A stretch of 64,000 nucleotides of DNA, from contig CASEGJ010000001.1 of assembly GCA_949287425.1 (NCBI GenBank), positions 62,001 to 126,000 on the forward strand, read 5' to 3'. This document shows, one piece after another, positions 33,220-43,048 of the stretch. The notes beneath the pieces are model-generated. The model saw only the letters and a program-made list of their open reading frames with translations, was not told the origin of the DNA and did not search any database. Each line of letters opens with the position of its first letter. Position 1 is the first letter of the stretch. Both the position numbers and the translations under genes were made by a program. This DNA is from an uncultured Caryophanales bacterium. Lineage in GTDB: Bacteria > Bacillota_I > Bacilli_A > RFN20 > CAG-288.

Positions 33220-35994
33220 ATGAAAGAAAAGAAAAAAGAAACGCTTGTTACTAAATTAGATAATAAGCAAGAAATTAGTTATGAAACTAAATCTAGCAAA
33301 GAAGTTGTTAAAGAACTTTGTAGCGATGAAGTTAATGGTTTATCTAACCAAGAAGCTGAAGATAGATTAGCTAAAGATGGTTTAAATGCACTTGCTGAAG
33401 CTAAAAAGGATAATTTATTTATCACTTTTATTAAGCAGTTTAACGATCCTATGATCTATATCCTTATTGCAGCTGCTATTATTTCACTAGTAGTTGCTAT
33501 TATTGAACATTCTGAAGAATGGATTGATTCAATAATCATTTTTGCTGTTATTTTATTAAATGCTACTATTGGTACTGTACAAGAAGCTAAAGCTAGCAAG
33601 GCTTTAGAAGCTTTAAAGAAGATGTCTTCACCTCGCGCTAGCGTAAGAAGAAATGGAGAAATTGTCTCTATTGATTCTACTAAATTAGTCGTTGGTGATA
33701 TTGTCATTGTTGAAGAAGGTAATGTTATTCCTGCCGATTTAAGAATGATAAAGACTGTTAATTTTAAAGCTGATGAATCTTCTTTAACTGGTGAATCAGT
33801 TCCAGTAGAAAAAAATGCTGATATTGTCTTTAATAAAGAAGTCGGTATTGGTGATAGAGTTAACATGGCTTTTTCATCATCAATATGTTCTTATGGTAGA
33901 GGTGAAGGGGTAGTTGTCGCTACCGGTATGAATACTCAAATTGGTAGAATTGCTAGTTTATTAAATAGCGAAGAAGACAATCAAACTCCTTTGCAGAAAA
34001 AATTAGGTGAACTTTCTAAATTACTAGGTATCACTGCAGTATGTATAGTTATTTTGATGCTTATTGTCTCTTTATTTAAGATTGATTATTCTTTAGGTGA
34101 ATATTGGGATGAAATTATTCAATCTTTCTTACTTGCTATTTCTTTAGCTGTCGCTGCTGTTCCTGAAGGTTTAACTGCTGTTGTTACTATAGTTTTGTCA
34201 TTGGGTGTTCAAAGAATGGCTAAAGCCCATACTATTGTTAAAAAATTACCTAGTGTTGAAACTTTAGGGGCAGTTGATGTTGTCTGTTCTGATAAAACTG
34301 GTACTTTAACTCAAAATAAGATGACAGTTGTTCAAGCTTATGTTAATTCAAAGCTAAATAAAGTTGAAAATTTTGAAAAAGGCGAATTGGATTTTTTAGC
34401 TAACGGTATGACATTATGTTCTAACGCTTCAATTGAAACTGGTGAATATGGCGATCCTACTGAAATTGCTTTAGTTAAATTAGCTCAAGATTTAGGTAAT
34501 AAAAAATCCGCATTGGAAGCTAAATATCCTCGTGTCGATGAATATCCTTTTGATTCTGTTAGAAAGATGATGTCAACTAAACATACTTTTGAAGGAAAAT
34601 CTATTATCTTTACAAAAGGTGCTCTCGATTCAATTTTAAAACATACTGTCTCCATTTTAGACAATGGTAAGGTAAGAAAAATTACTCAAAAAGATATAGA
34701 TATGATTCATGAAGCTTCTTCTAAAATGTCATCAGAAGCTTTAAGAAATCTCGCTTTAGCTTATAAAGAAGACGATTCACTTACCGAAGATAATTTGATC
34801 TTTGTCGGTTTAGTCGGTATGATTGACCCTGCTAGAAAAGAAGCTAAACCAGCTGTTAATTTATTTAGATCAGCTTCTATTAGAACTATTATGATTACTG
34901 GTGACCATGTCGATACTGCTTATGCTATTGCTAAAGATTTAACTATCGCTGAAAATAGAAATCAATGTATGTCAGGTGCAGAAATTGATCAACTTAGTTT
35001 CGATGAACTTAGGGAAGTTGTTAAAACCACTAATGTCTTTGCTAGAGTTTCACCTGATAATAAAGTTAGTATCGTTAAAGCATTAAAAGCTAATAATGAA
35101 ATTGTCGCTATGACTGGTGATGGTGTTAACGATGCTCCTTCATTAAAAGCGGCTGATATAGGTATTGCTATGGGTATTACTGGTACTGACGTCGCTAAAG
35201 GTGCTGCTGATATGGTTCTAACTGATGATAATTTCGCTTCAATTGAAAAAGCAGTTGAAGAAGGTAGAAATATATATAACAATGTTAAAAAGACCATCAT
35301 CTTCTTATTGTCTTCTAATTTAGCTGAAGTTTTAGTTATTTTCTTAGCAACCGCATGTTTCTCTTTACCTTCTCCATTAGTATCAATCCATCTACTATGG
35401 GTTAATTTAATTACTGACTCACTACCTGCTTTAGCTTTAGGTACTGATAAAAAAGATAAAGATATCATGAAAGATAAACCAAGAAAAGCTGATGAATCGC
35501 TATTTGCTCATGGGGCAATTTGGCAGATTGTCGTTTATGCTATTATCTTTACAATAGTTACCTTAGGTGCTTTCTTAGCTTTCCCAGTTGTTAAAGGTGG
35601 CTGCTCACCATTTGACTTTAAAGCTATCAACGCTTATTTTGATGCTCATCATGACGCTTTAGTTGAATCTCAATCATTAGCCTTTACTATGTTAGCAATT
35701 ACTGAATTGTTCCACATGTTTGGTATGACTGATATGAGACGTTCTATTATCCATGTCTTTAAGGATAAAAACTTCATGTTGTGGGGTGCATTTGCTTTAG
35801 GTGTTTTATTGCAAGTTGCTGTTACTGAAATTCCTGGAATTGCTGGCGAAAATGGTTTCTTTAAGACTAGAGAACTCACTTTCGTTGAATGGGGTTATTT
35901 GATCTTGTTTGGTCTAGCTCCTATCTATGTCCATGAATTAATTGTCTTTGTAAATTTCTTAATTAAGAAATTTAAACCTGCTACATGTAAATAA
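33220..35994 (+). CDS. P-type cation ATPase (probable Mn2+/Ca2+ exporter)
   Basis: A 924-residue P2-type ATPase of the SERCA/PMR1-like group. An N-terminal cation_ATPase_N domain precedes about ten membrane helices. The actuator has TGESVP, the phosphorylation motif is DKTGTLT with Asp358, the M4 site is AAVPEGLTAVV, and the ATP-binding domain has KGA and MTGDGVNDAPSLK. M6 is NLITDSLPALALG. Family members move Ca2+ or Mn2+ out of the cytoplasm. The Mn2+ riboswitch just upstream favours manganese efflux. AGGAGG lies 6 nt before the ATG. It is monocistronic with its own terminator. Confidence 0.92.
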   Translation: MKEKKKETLVTKLDNKQEISYETKSSKEVVKELCSDEVNGLSNQEAEDRLAKDGLNALAEAKKDNLFITFIKQFNDPMIYILIAAAIISLVVAIIEHSEEWIDSIIIFAVILLNATIGTVQEAKASKALEALKKMSSPRASVRRNGEIVSIDSTKLVVGDIVIVEEGNVIPADLRMIKTVNFKADESSLTGESVPVEKNADIVFNKEVGIGDRVNMAFSSSICSYGRGEGVVVATGMNTQIGRIASLLNSEEDNQTPLQKKLGELSKLLGITAVCIVILMLIVSLFKIDYSLGEYWDEIIQSFLLAISLAVAAVPEGLTAVVTIVLSLGVQRMAKAHTIVKKLPSVETLGAVDVVCSDKTGTLTQNKMTVVQAYVNSKLNKVENFEKGELDFLANGMTLCSNASIETGEYGDPTEIALVKLAQDLGNKKSALEAKYPRVDEYPFDSVRKMMSTKHTFEGKSIIFTKGALDSILKHTVSILDNGKVRKITQKDIDMIHEASSKMSSEALRNLALAYKEDDSLTEDNLIFVGLVGMIDPARKEAKPAVNLFRSASIRTIMITGDHVDTAYAIAKDLTIAENRNQCMSGAEIDQLSFDELREVVKTTNVFARVSPDNKVSIVKALKANNEIVAMTGDGVNDAPSLKAADIGIAMGITGTDVAKGAADMVLTDDNFASIEKAVEEGRNIYNNVKKTIIFLLSSNLAEVLVIFLATACFSLPSPLVSIHLLWVNLITDSLPALALGTDKKDKDIMKDKPRKADESLFAHGAIWQIVVYAIIFTIVTLGAFLAFPVVKGGCSPFDFKAINAYFDAHHDALVESQSLAFTMLAITELFHMFGMTDMRRSIIHVFKDKNFMLWGAFALGVLLQVAVTEIPGIAGENGFFKTRELTFVEWGYLILFGLAPIYVHELIVFVNFLIKKFKPATCK

Positions 35995-36021
35995 AAATTC
36001 AATAATTTGATAACATGTTTA

Positions 36022-36052
36022 AATGACTAGTTTAATCGCTAGTCATTTTTTT
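36022..36052 (+). terminator. Terminator after the P-type ATPase gene
   Basis: AATGACTAG at 36022-36030 pairs perfectly with CTAGTCATT at 36039-36047 (8-nt loop), followed by T's. Confidence 0.85.
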
Positions 36053-36082
36053 AGCCTTTATATTTATTTTTTTTAGTTAATA

Positions 36083-36091
36083 TGCTAAATT
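36083..36091 (+). promoter_or_regulatory. Extended -10, near-leaderless, of the 36102 gene
   Basis: TG-C-TAAATT (hexamer 36086-36091) ends 10 nt before the ATG at 36102, with no ribosome binding site between. Confidence 0.45.
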
Positions 36092-36101
36092 AATTAAGAA
36101 T

Positions 36102-36869
36102 ATGACAAAGTTTTTATTATTTCCTTACTTAAAATATAAATGCAACAAAGACTCTTTGTTATCTAATTCATCTTATCGAAAATACTATGATAAAAATATT
36201 CATATTATTTCTGATTATCCAGAATTGAGAAAATATGAAAAACTGAATGATTCTTTTTCTTTGATTAAGATGAATATTATTTTAAAAGGATTTTACAATA
36301 AGAAAAAAATTGAAAATGAAGTTGAATTATATAAAGATGCCAATTTGAAAGTCAGCTCTGTTCAAGAGATGATTCATATGCGTTTACCATATATGAAATT
36401 AAATTCTAACGATAGAATTTACGTTCCATTTTTTACTCCGATTTACAATAAACCATATGATAGAAATTTATATAATCTATTAAAACCACCTTATCAATCT
36501 TTAAAAAAAGATTTTATTTCTTCTATCGTTTCGCCATTTTTAACTTATGGATATGATATTTTCGATTCGTATTTTACTAATTTAATATTAATTAGGAAAT
36601 CTGATGATCTTCTTCAAGCGGCTTTTTATTCTGTTGAACTTGAAACTATATTTATAATATCTGACCAGGGAAATTTAGAAGAAGAGATTCCACTATTTGA
36701 TACTAATAATATTGATTTTAAAAAAGAAGGTTTATTTAGAAGATTAGATAAACTAGTCGAAGATTATTTTAACTACGATAAAATAGGATTTATTCACGAT
36801 TTATTTAGTTTGCATTTTATATCTAAAGATTGTTACGATTATATCCTTTTAAAAGAAGGAATAAATTAA
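36102..36869 (+). CDS. Unknown 255-residue protein
   Basis: I do not recognise this protein. It has no signal peptide or membrane helix and is rich in Tyr, Phe and Lys, with a mixed alpha/beta appearance. Notable segments are a patterned FFTPIYNKPYD region and a conserved-looking LLKPPYQSLKKDF, plus an acidic RRLDKLVEDYFNYDK helix. It has no motif that suggests catalysis. It precedes mtaB by 1 nt and is transcribed with it, so its role could relate to tRNA modification, but the neighbour may simply share a promoter. It has a near-leaderless start. Confidence 0.5.
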   Translation: MTKFLLFPYLKYKCNKDSLLSNSSYRKYYDKNIHIISDYPELRKYEKLNDSFSLIKMNIILKGFYNKKKIENEVELYKDANLKVSSVQEMIHMRLPYMKLNSNDRIYVPFFTPIYNKPYDRNLYNLLKPPYQSLKKDFISSIVSPFLTYGYDIFDSYFTNLILIRKSDDLLQAAFYSVELETIFIISDQGNLEEEIPLFDTNNIDFKKEGLFRRLDKLVEDYFNYDKIGFIHDLFSLHFISKDCYDYILLKEGIN

Positions 36870-36870
36870 T

Positions 36871-38184
36871 ATGAAAAAATTTACTACTATTTGCTTTGGC
36901 TGCAAGGTCAATTCTTATGAAATTGAAGCCATAAAAGAAAAAATGATTCAGCGTGGATATATTTATACTGAAAATGATTTTGAAGCTGATATTTTTATTG
37001 TTAATTCATGTGCAGTAACTCAAGTTGCTGAAAAAAAGGTCATGGAAAAGTTGCGCTCTATCAATAGGAATTTTCCAAATGCTAAGATTGCGATTATGGG
37101 GTGTTTTAGTCAGCTTCATCCTGAAAAGATTCTTCCTTTAAATAACGTTCAAATTTTATTAGGTACTAAAAATAGGATGAATTTAGTTGAATATTTAGAT
37201 AGAGATGAACCTGTTATTGATGTTGATAAATTTACTAGGAAATTTTCTTTTGAAGCCTGTATGATTAATTCATTTGAAGATTCTCGTCCTTTTGTTAAAA
37301 TTCAAGATGGCTGCGATAATTTCTGCACGTATTGTGTTATACCATTAGTAAGAGGAAAATCGCGTTCAAGAAATAAACTTGATATATTAAATGAAATTTC
37401 TAATCTTGCTAAAAATGGATACAGGGAAATTGTACTTACTGGTATAGATATGGGCTCATATTCATTTGAGGGTGATAGGCTTACTAATTTAGTAGAAGAT
37501 ATTTTAAACTTAGATGAAAAAGATTTTAGATTGAGAATTTCATCACTAGAAGCTAGTCAAGTAGATGATAGATTAATTGAAATTATGTCTACTAATCCTA
37601 GATTAGTTCCTCATGTTCATTTACCTTTACAATCTGGATCAAAAAAGATTTCTCATTTAATGGGTAGAAAATACGATATGGATGGTTTTTATAATTTAGT
37701 TAATAAATTAAAATCAAAAGTTAAAAATATCGCTTTATCAACTGATGTAATTACAGGATTTCCTAATGAAGATGAAACTGATTTTTTAGATACTTATAAT
37801 TTTATTCAACAAGTTGAATTTATGCGTTTGCATGTTTTTCCATATTCTAGAAGGCCAAATACCTTAGCTTACAATATGGAAAATCAAGTAGATAGAGGAA
37901 TATCTAAACAAAGAGTTAGAAGATTAAATAAACTCGGAGATGAATTAGCTAGAAAATATTACCTTTCTTATTTAGGTAAATCATTGCAGCTTTTAGTTGA
38001 TTCTTGTTTAGGTCATCTTGATAATGATCCAACTAAGCCATTAGTATTTGCAGGTTATACTCAAAATTACATACCTTTAAAAGTTATTTCTAAAGGCGAT
38101 ATTTCTATTTCTAGCTTATTAAATGTTAAAATCGAAGATAAAGAAATATTAACTAATTATCAAATTACTGATAAGTTTGAATAA
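36871..38184 (+). CDS. mtaB: tRNA (t6A37)-C2 methylthiotransferase MtaB
   Basis: A 437-residue radical SAM enzyme that converts t6A37 of tRNA to ms2t6A37. UPF0004 domain: Cys8/Cys11 region FGCKVNSYE, VNSCAVTQVAEKKV (Cys47) and MGCFSQ. The radical SAM motif CDNFCTYC lies near residues 148-155, and VQDGC-like KIQDGCDNFCTYC is canonical. HLPLQSGSKKISHLMGRKY and the late TRAM-like tail are present. The length is typical. It begins 1 nt after the upstream orphan gene. It abuts the convergent gene with no gap. MtaB rather than MiaB/RimO is chosen from the N-terminal CFGCKVN motif. Confidence 0.9.
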   Translation: MKKFTTICFGCKVNSYEIEAIKEKMIQRGYIYTENDFEADIFIVNSCAVTQVAEKKVMEKLRSINRNFPNAKIAIMGCFSQLHPEKILPLNNVQILLGTKNRMNLVEYLDRDEPVIDVDKFTRKFSFEACMINSFEDSRPFVKIQDGCDNFCTYCVIPLVRGKSRSRNKLDILNEISNLAKNGYREIVLTGIDMGSYSFEGDRLTNLVEDILNLDEKDFRLRISSLEASQVDDRLIEIMSTNPRLVPHVHLPLQSGSKKISHLMGRKYDMDGFYNLVNKLKSKVKNIALSTDVITGFPNEDETDFLDTYNFIQQVEFMRLHVFPYSRRPNTLAYNMENQVDRGISKQRVRRLNKLGDELARKYYLSYLGKSLQLLVDSCLGHLDNDPTKPLVFAGYTQNYIPLKVISKGDISISSLLNVKIEDKEILTNYQITDKFE

Positions 38185-38892
38185 TTAGTTTTGCTTTCTA
38201 AATATCTTTTGTTTATTAGAATATTTATATTCAAAGATAAATATAATACTTATTAATAGAAGTAAAATTGGATAGTAAATAAAATAATACCATATAGGCA
38301 TATTAAAATTAGGGAAGACTAATAAGATGATTTTTCCATTTACTATCATAGTATATGAATCTGTTCCACTAATTAAATTAAAATGGGAAAGAATTTGAAT
38401 ATAAACGTATGAAATTATTAAAAAGATAGATATTCCAATTAAATCTATTTTTTTAATCGGATTGAAATTCAAAAGTAATAAGGAAGCTAAAAACATAATA
38501 TTGTGATTGATAAATCTAAAGATTATATATCTATATATCTGATATTCTGTTTGATTATCTAGATGAATACCAGGAGCTAAAATAGCAGAAATAATAAAGC
38601 CTAATCCAGAGATAAAGCAGATGTAACTTGTTATAGCTTTATAGCGGTTTGATGGGATTAGTATTGATATTCCCATAGCAAAATAACTGATAGATGAAAG
38701 TTCAGATGGGAAAACTTTCATATCTATATAATCGATTATTTTAATTATTAGTAGATATAAAGCAATTATAAAATAGATGATTTTAGAAAGTTTTAATTTA
38801 TTTTTTAATAATTTAGTAGCTAGAAAACACATCGCTATTAAAACTAGTAATTGAATAATAGATACATAGTAATAATTAGATTCGTAAAACAT
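38185..38892 (-). CDS. Polytopic membrane protein (YwaF/TMEM164-like)
   Basis: A 235-residue protein with about six or seven membrane helices and little else. The pattern of the helices and a central RFINHNIMFLASLLLL segment with conserved His recalls the YwaF/TMEM164 family, but the match is weak. It is the last gene of the minus-strand surface operon, 2 nt after the beta-helix protein gene, so it may help assemble or anchor that system. It is flush with the convergent mtaB. Function unknown. Confidence 0.5.
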   Translation of the reverse strand: MFYESNYYYVSIIQLLVLIAMCFLATKLLKNKLKLSKIIYFIIALYLLIIKIIDYIDMKVFPSELSSISYFAMGISILIPSNRYKAITSYICFISGLGFIISAILAPGIHLDNQTEYQIYRYIIFRFINHNIMFLASLLLLNFNPIKKIDLIGISIFLIISYVYIQILSHFNLISGTDSYTMIVNGKIILLVFPNFNMPIWYYFIYYPILLLLISIIFIFEYKYSNKQKIFRKQN

Positions 38893-38894
38893 AA

Positions 38895-41438
38895 TTATTC
38901 AATATGGTTAGTTAAATCAGTAATATTAGCGGATTGTTTATACCAAGTTTTTAAAGAAGGATCTAATGAATAGAATTTGTAATTTTCAAATCCGATAACA
39001 TTGCTGGCTGCTCTTAACATACATATTTTCATAGTTTCGTATTTTGATTTTGGATTATCATTAAAATCATCGACATCGGGTGTAGAAAGATCCAATGAAT
39101 ATTCATAAGGATCTATTTCAATTGGTGAAAGGAAATATTTTGAAAGATTTTCATCAAAATAGACATCGGAAAGATTACTGCCACCGCCCATTTTAAATAT
39201 TGGCATATTGATATAAGATAAATTATCCTCTTTGATGAATTTATCACTGTAATTTGTTTCTAATAGGTATTTTAGTGGTAGATAGTCTTTTTCAGTAATA
39301 TTAGAAGTAATATCTCCTACTCCACCATGTTCGTTAATTAGTAAATCTATATTTTGATAGATTAAAGAAGAAAAAGATAAGGCAGAAGTATCTTTCCAGT
39401 CGTAAAAACGACAATCGCCAGTTAATTCTAATTTGCTTGGATAACTAGTTTGACCCATATTTTCAATATCTATTGGAATATATCCACCTAGTAGAGAAGT
39501 AAATAACGTTGTGGTGTTATTATATATGTAACTTCCGTTAGGTGAAGAATCTAACATAATAGAACTAATTCCAGAAGATTGGAAGAAAGTATCGTTAATA
39601 TTAACTGTTGAATGATAGTTTTTGCTTCCATCTTCATTAATCATATTTTTAGTATTAGTTAAAGCGTCATGAACTGCATTTTTACCATTCATGTAATCTT
39701 GCTTAGAATATTCTTTATCTTCTAAACCTAAGAATTGATATGCCGGAGTATTTGAAACAGCTCCATAAGTTAAAATATCGTTTCCTAAGCCTTCTTGTAA
39801 AATGGGTTCAAGATAGCTAGAAGTAGTAGTTTGATAGCTGTTACCTTTAAAAGTATATGTAATTTGTTTGTTTGGATCGACTTTTTCACCTTCAAATGAG
39901 CCGATTCTAACTAAGAATTCCATCGCGTTATTAATTAAGCAATTATCGATATTTAAATTTAAAGAAGAATAAGCGCGAATGACATTTCTACCATTTTCAA
40001 TTATTGAATTTTTAATAGTATTATTATTGCCATAAACTTCTAAAACTGTTCCTGTATATTCTAAGTTATTGAAGTTATCTCCAAAATCACAGCCTCTAAA
40101 ATGAACGTTATCAATAGTAATATTATCTCCATCAAGATAGAAAGAAATATTATCTTGACCATATAAAGCGAAGATTGGATAAGGTTCACTAGGTAAAACG
40201 TTAATAGCAGGAGTAGAAGGATAACCTAGTGAGAAGAGAATTTTAGGTCCTCTAAACAAGTTATAATCATCTAATAGTGGATAGATAGTTTCAACTCCAT
40301 CAACTGTAATATGTCTTTCATCATATGGATATGTTAAATTATGTGAATTAATTCTAAATCCATTTCCATAGAAATCTTTTTGAATTCTAATACCGACGTT
40401 TACTAATTTATCGAGTTTTTTAATTTTATAAAAATAGTCGTGTTTATCGACATATTCATTCCATAAATCTATAAAAGATGAATCGAAGTTAGTTTCAAAT
40501 TTATAGATTTCGTTTTCAAAATTGAAAAATTCATATTTAAAATCATATGTTCCAAATAGTTCAGTATACTCGTTTCTTTTGATATATGACTTTTGATTAG
40601 TAGTAGGATCAGTTTCAATATCGTAAGTATTTTCTAAAGATTCTAAATTAACTCTTTGAACAACAGTTTCACCATTACTCGAAAAATTAGTTGCCATTAA
40701 TAAATCTGAATAGTTATAGATATTAACTCCATCGACTATATTAAATTCAATCTTGCTAGTTAAACTTGGTGTAGTTAAGTTAGTGATTTGAATATAGGCT
40801 GGACCAGTAGAAATTAAACTAGCTTGACCTAAGTTAAAATCGACATTTAAGTTATTAGAAGCTTCAAATTTATATCCGTTAGATGTAGCTCCACCTATAT
40901 AGTTAATTTCAAAATCAAAGATATAATTTACTTTTGAATAGCTATCTTGTGATATTTCACTATAACTTAAATCATACATTCCAATATAGTTTTCTTTTGA
41001 AATACCTTCAGAAGAAAACCTTTTACTTGGATTGATAGTTATTGTACCATCAGTTCCATAAATAGTTGCAGTAAAAGAATTTTGGACTGTCTTTTTTTGA
41101 TTAGAACAAATGACTTTAACTTGACCGATATGTTTAGGGACTAAGTAATAATCATCGTTTTGTTTTTCAATTGTAGCGACTTCTTGATTAGAAAGTTGTT
41201 CTACATACCAAATAAGTTCATTGTTATCGCTTAGTGGATATTTTTTATCGACTAAAGCTTCGGCTTCTAATTTAATTTTTCCATCGTAAATAGCGAAGGC
41301 TTCATTTTCTTTATAATCGAATTCAATAGCCGTTATATCGTGTTGACTTTTTCTAATAAAAAATGATGATGTAACAAATGCGCAGATTGATATTAAAAAT
41401 GGCAAAATCATCAAGACAATAATAACTTTCTTTTTCAT
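38895..41438 (-). CDS. Large membrane-anchored surface protein with beta-helix-like region
   Basis: An 847-residue protein. An N-terminal hydrophobic stretch (about 6-28) acts as a signal or membrane anchor, and no lipobox is evident. Residues about 35-250 are beta-rich modules (bacterial Ig-like appearance: IEFDYKE... VICSNQ... ). The middle (about 410-560) shows right-handed parallel beta-helix features such as ISFYLDGDNITIDNVHFRGC and NNNTIKNSIIENGRNVIRAY. The C-terminus is unrecognised. It probably faces outside and may bind a polysaccharide or cell surface. It overlaps the permease stop by 1 nt, so the two are coupled. Confidence 0.6.
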   Translation of the reverse strand: MKKKVIIVLMILPFLISICAFVTSSFFIRKSQHDITAIEFDYKENEAFAIYDGKIKLEAEALVDKKYPLSDNNELIWYVEQLSNQEVATIEKQNDDYYLVPKHIGQVKVICSNQKKTVQNSFTATIYGTDGTITINPSKRFSSEGISKENYIGMYDLSYSEISQDSYSKVNYIFDFEINYIGGATSNGYKFEASNNLNVDFNLGQASLISTGPAYIQITNLTTPSLTSKIEFNIVDGVNIYNYSDLLMATNFSSNGETVVQRVNLESLENTYDIETDPTTNQKSYIKRNEYTELFGTYDFKYEFFNFENEIYKFETNFDSSFIDLWNEYVDKHDYFYKIKKLDKLVNVGIRIQKDFYGNGFRINSHNLTYPYDERHITVDGVETIYPLLDDYNLFRGPKILFSLGYPSTPAINVLPSEPYPIFALYGQDNISFYLDGDNITIDNVHFRGCDFGDNFNNLEYTGTVLEVYGNNNTIKNSIIENGRNVIRAYSSLNLNIDNCLINNAMEFLVRIGSFEGEKVDPNKQITYTFKGNSYQTTTSSYLEPILQEGLGNDILTYGAVSNTPAYQFLGLEDKEYSKQDYMNGKNAVHDALTNTKNMINEDGSKNYHSTVNINDTFFQSSGISSIMLDSSPNGSYIYNNTTTLFTSLLGGYIPIDIENMGQTSYPSKLELTGDCRFYDWKDTSALSFSSLIYQNIDLLINEHGGVGDITSNITEKDYLPLKYLLETNYSDKFIKEDNLSYINMPIFKMGGGSNLSDVYFDENLSKYFLSPIEIDPYEYSLDLSTPDVDDFNDNPKSKYETMKICMLRAASNVIGFENYKFYSLDPSLKTWYKQSANITDLTNHIE

Positions 41439-43048
41439 TATTTATTATCTCCTTCATATTTGATAAATAGTTTTTCGGCATTTAAAGTAAAATAGATAAA
41501 ACTGATGATGGCAGTAAGTAATTCTAGTCCAGCTAAGCTTAAATAGAAATAGTAATCAGATACTTCATCATCAATTCCTGGTAGGAAAGTAATTAAAGCG
41601 GATACTAAGACAAAAACAATAGGAAGAATAAAGTTAATTAACGACATTATAAAGTTGGATTTTTTAGTTTTTAAATCGAAGATGATGGAAGTGATATTTA
41701 ATATCAATAATTCAAGTAAACCGATAGCAAAGATAATAAACATGGCACTAAGTTTAATTTCATTATTTAGATATAAAACTAGGCATGTAATAAAAAATGA
41801 AATAGCTGAAATAACATAAGGGACAAATAACTTGTATCTAATTTGTCGTTTAAATGAAACTGGGAAAGTCTTTAATTTAATAACATTGTTTTTTTCTTTA
41901 GAAAGACTAATTGCAGAAGTCGAATTAATAACAGCGACAAATAACAAGATAATTATAGTATCTATACTAGCGTAGATATTAGGAAATAGACTTTGAATAA
42001 ATGTCAAATCACCTGTTGAAAAAATAGCGTTAATTGAACTGACAATTAGATAGATTAAAAATGGTTGAACCGAAATTAAACTAGAATAGGAAAATACGCC
42101 ATCTTGATTAGAAAATGATAAAGTAAGTTCTTTTTTTATTAAAGCTAATCTAATAGAAGTAGGTTTCTTATTTGCATATTTAGAATAGATAATAGTTGGA
42201 TAATTATAGGAATTCAATAAGAAGTGCTGGTAGTAAAAATAACTTGGAATACTTATTAAAAAAGCCAATATACTAATTAATAACAAGTATCCAAAATGAA
42301 CACCGCTATTATTTAAACTAGCAAAGAAAAACAGATTGCTACCAGGGTAAAGATTATTAGTTATATTTACAAAAATATTGACGTTGTTAATTGAAAAGAT
42401 ACTATCTAAATTTGCATTTCTAACTAATAGAATAAATCCATCTAGAATATAAGAATAGATATAAGCTAAGCCAAAAGTTAAACCGATAACTATGATAAAA
42501 AGAAAATAAGGTTGTCTTTTTAATTGGATAAATACTTCTCGAATAGGAATAGTGATAATTAAACTAATAAATAAACAAATCAAAGAGATAAATAAGCAAC
42601 CAATTAATAGCAAAATATAAAATGAAAAAGTTAGCTTATTTAAAATAGCAAAACAAAAACCAATAGGAATAAAAGTTCCTAGATTAAAAATCAGAGCTAA
42701 AAAATATAAATAGATGCATTTACTTAAATATACTTTCAAAACTGAAATAGGATGAGAAAGAATAATTATTCTTTCGTTTTTTAAATTGTATATGTCTTTT
42801 TGAACTTTGTTAGTTAAAAAGATAATTTCCGCTATGCAAAAAGCAAAAAACAAAAGGGAAATAACTGCCTTATTGACATTAGTGTAAACATTAACTTTAT
42901 TGTAAAACAGAATGTAAATTCCTAATTCAAAAGCGATTAAAATCGCATACCAAGCTAAATTAATTGCTAATCTAGCAAGTTTATGAATGCCTTTTGTCTG
43001 CAATAGATAAGATGATGAAAATTCTCTTTTTAATAGATTAATTAGCAT
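41438..43048 (-). CDS. ABC transporter membrane subunit, ABC-2-like
   Basis: A 536-residue protein with about 12 membrane helices in two blocks and a soluble N-terminal stretch. It starts LLKREFSSSYLL, like ABC-2/bacitracin-export-type permeases (a coupling-type helix before the first membrane helix). It overlaps the ATP-binding gene by 11 nt. Together they form an ABC exporter, and the flanking surface-protein genes suggest it exports a polysaccharide, lipid or peptide for the cell surface, or that it is unrelated to the secreted proteins. The exact substrate cannot be told. Confidence 0.7.
   Translation of the reverse strand: MLINLLKREFSSSYLLQTKGIHKLARLAINLAWYAILIAFELGIYILFYNKVNVYTNVNKAVISLLFFAFCIAEIIFLTNKVQKDIYNLKNERIIILSHPISVLKVYLSKCIYLYFLALIFNLGTFIPIGFCFAILNKLTFSFYILLLIGCLFISLICLFISLIITIPIREVFIQLKRQPYFLFIIVIGLTFGLAYIYSYILDGFILLVRNANLDSIFSINNVNIFVNITNNLYPGSNLFFFASLNNSGVHFGYLLLISILAFLISIPSYFYYQHFLLNSYNYPTIIYSKYANKKPTSIRLALIKKELTLSFSNQDGVFSYSSLISVQPFLIYLIVSSINAIFSTGDLTFIQSLFPNIYASIDTIIILLFVAVINSTSAISLSKEKNNVIKLKTFPVSFKRQIRYKLFVPYVISAISFFITCLVLYLNNEIKLSAMFIIFAIGLLELLILNITSIIFDLKTKKSNFIMSLINFILPIVFVLVSALITFLPGIDDEVSDYYFYLSLAGLELLTAIISFIYFTLNAEKLFIKYEGDNK

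Noticed and set aside
33456..35879. Minus-strand ORFs inside the P-type ATPase gene
   Set aside because: These are shadows of a conserved coding frame, with no ribosome binding sites or family features.
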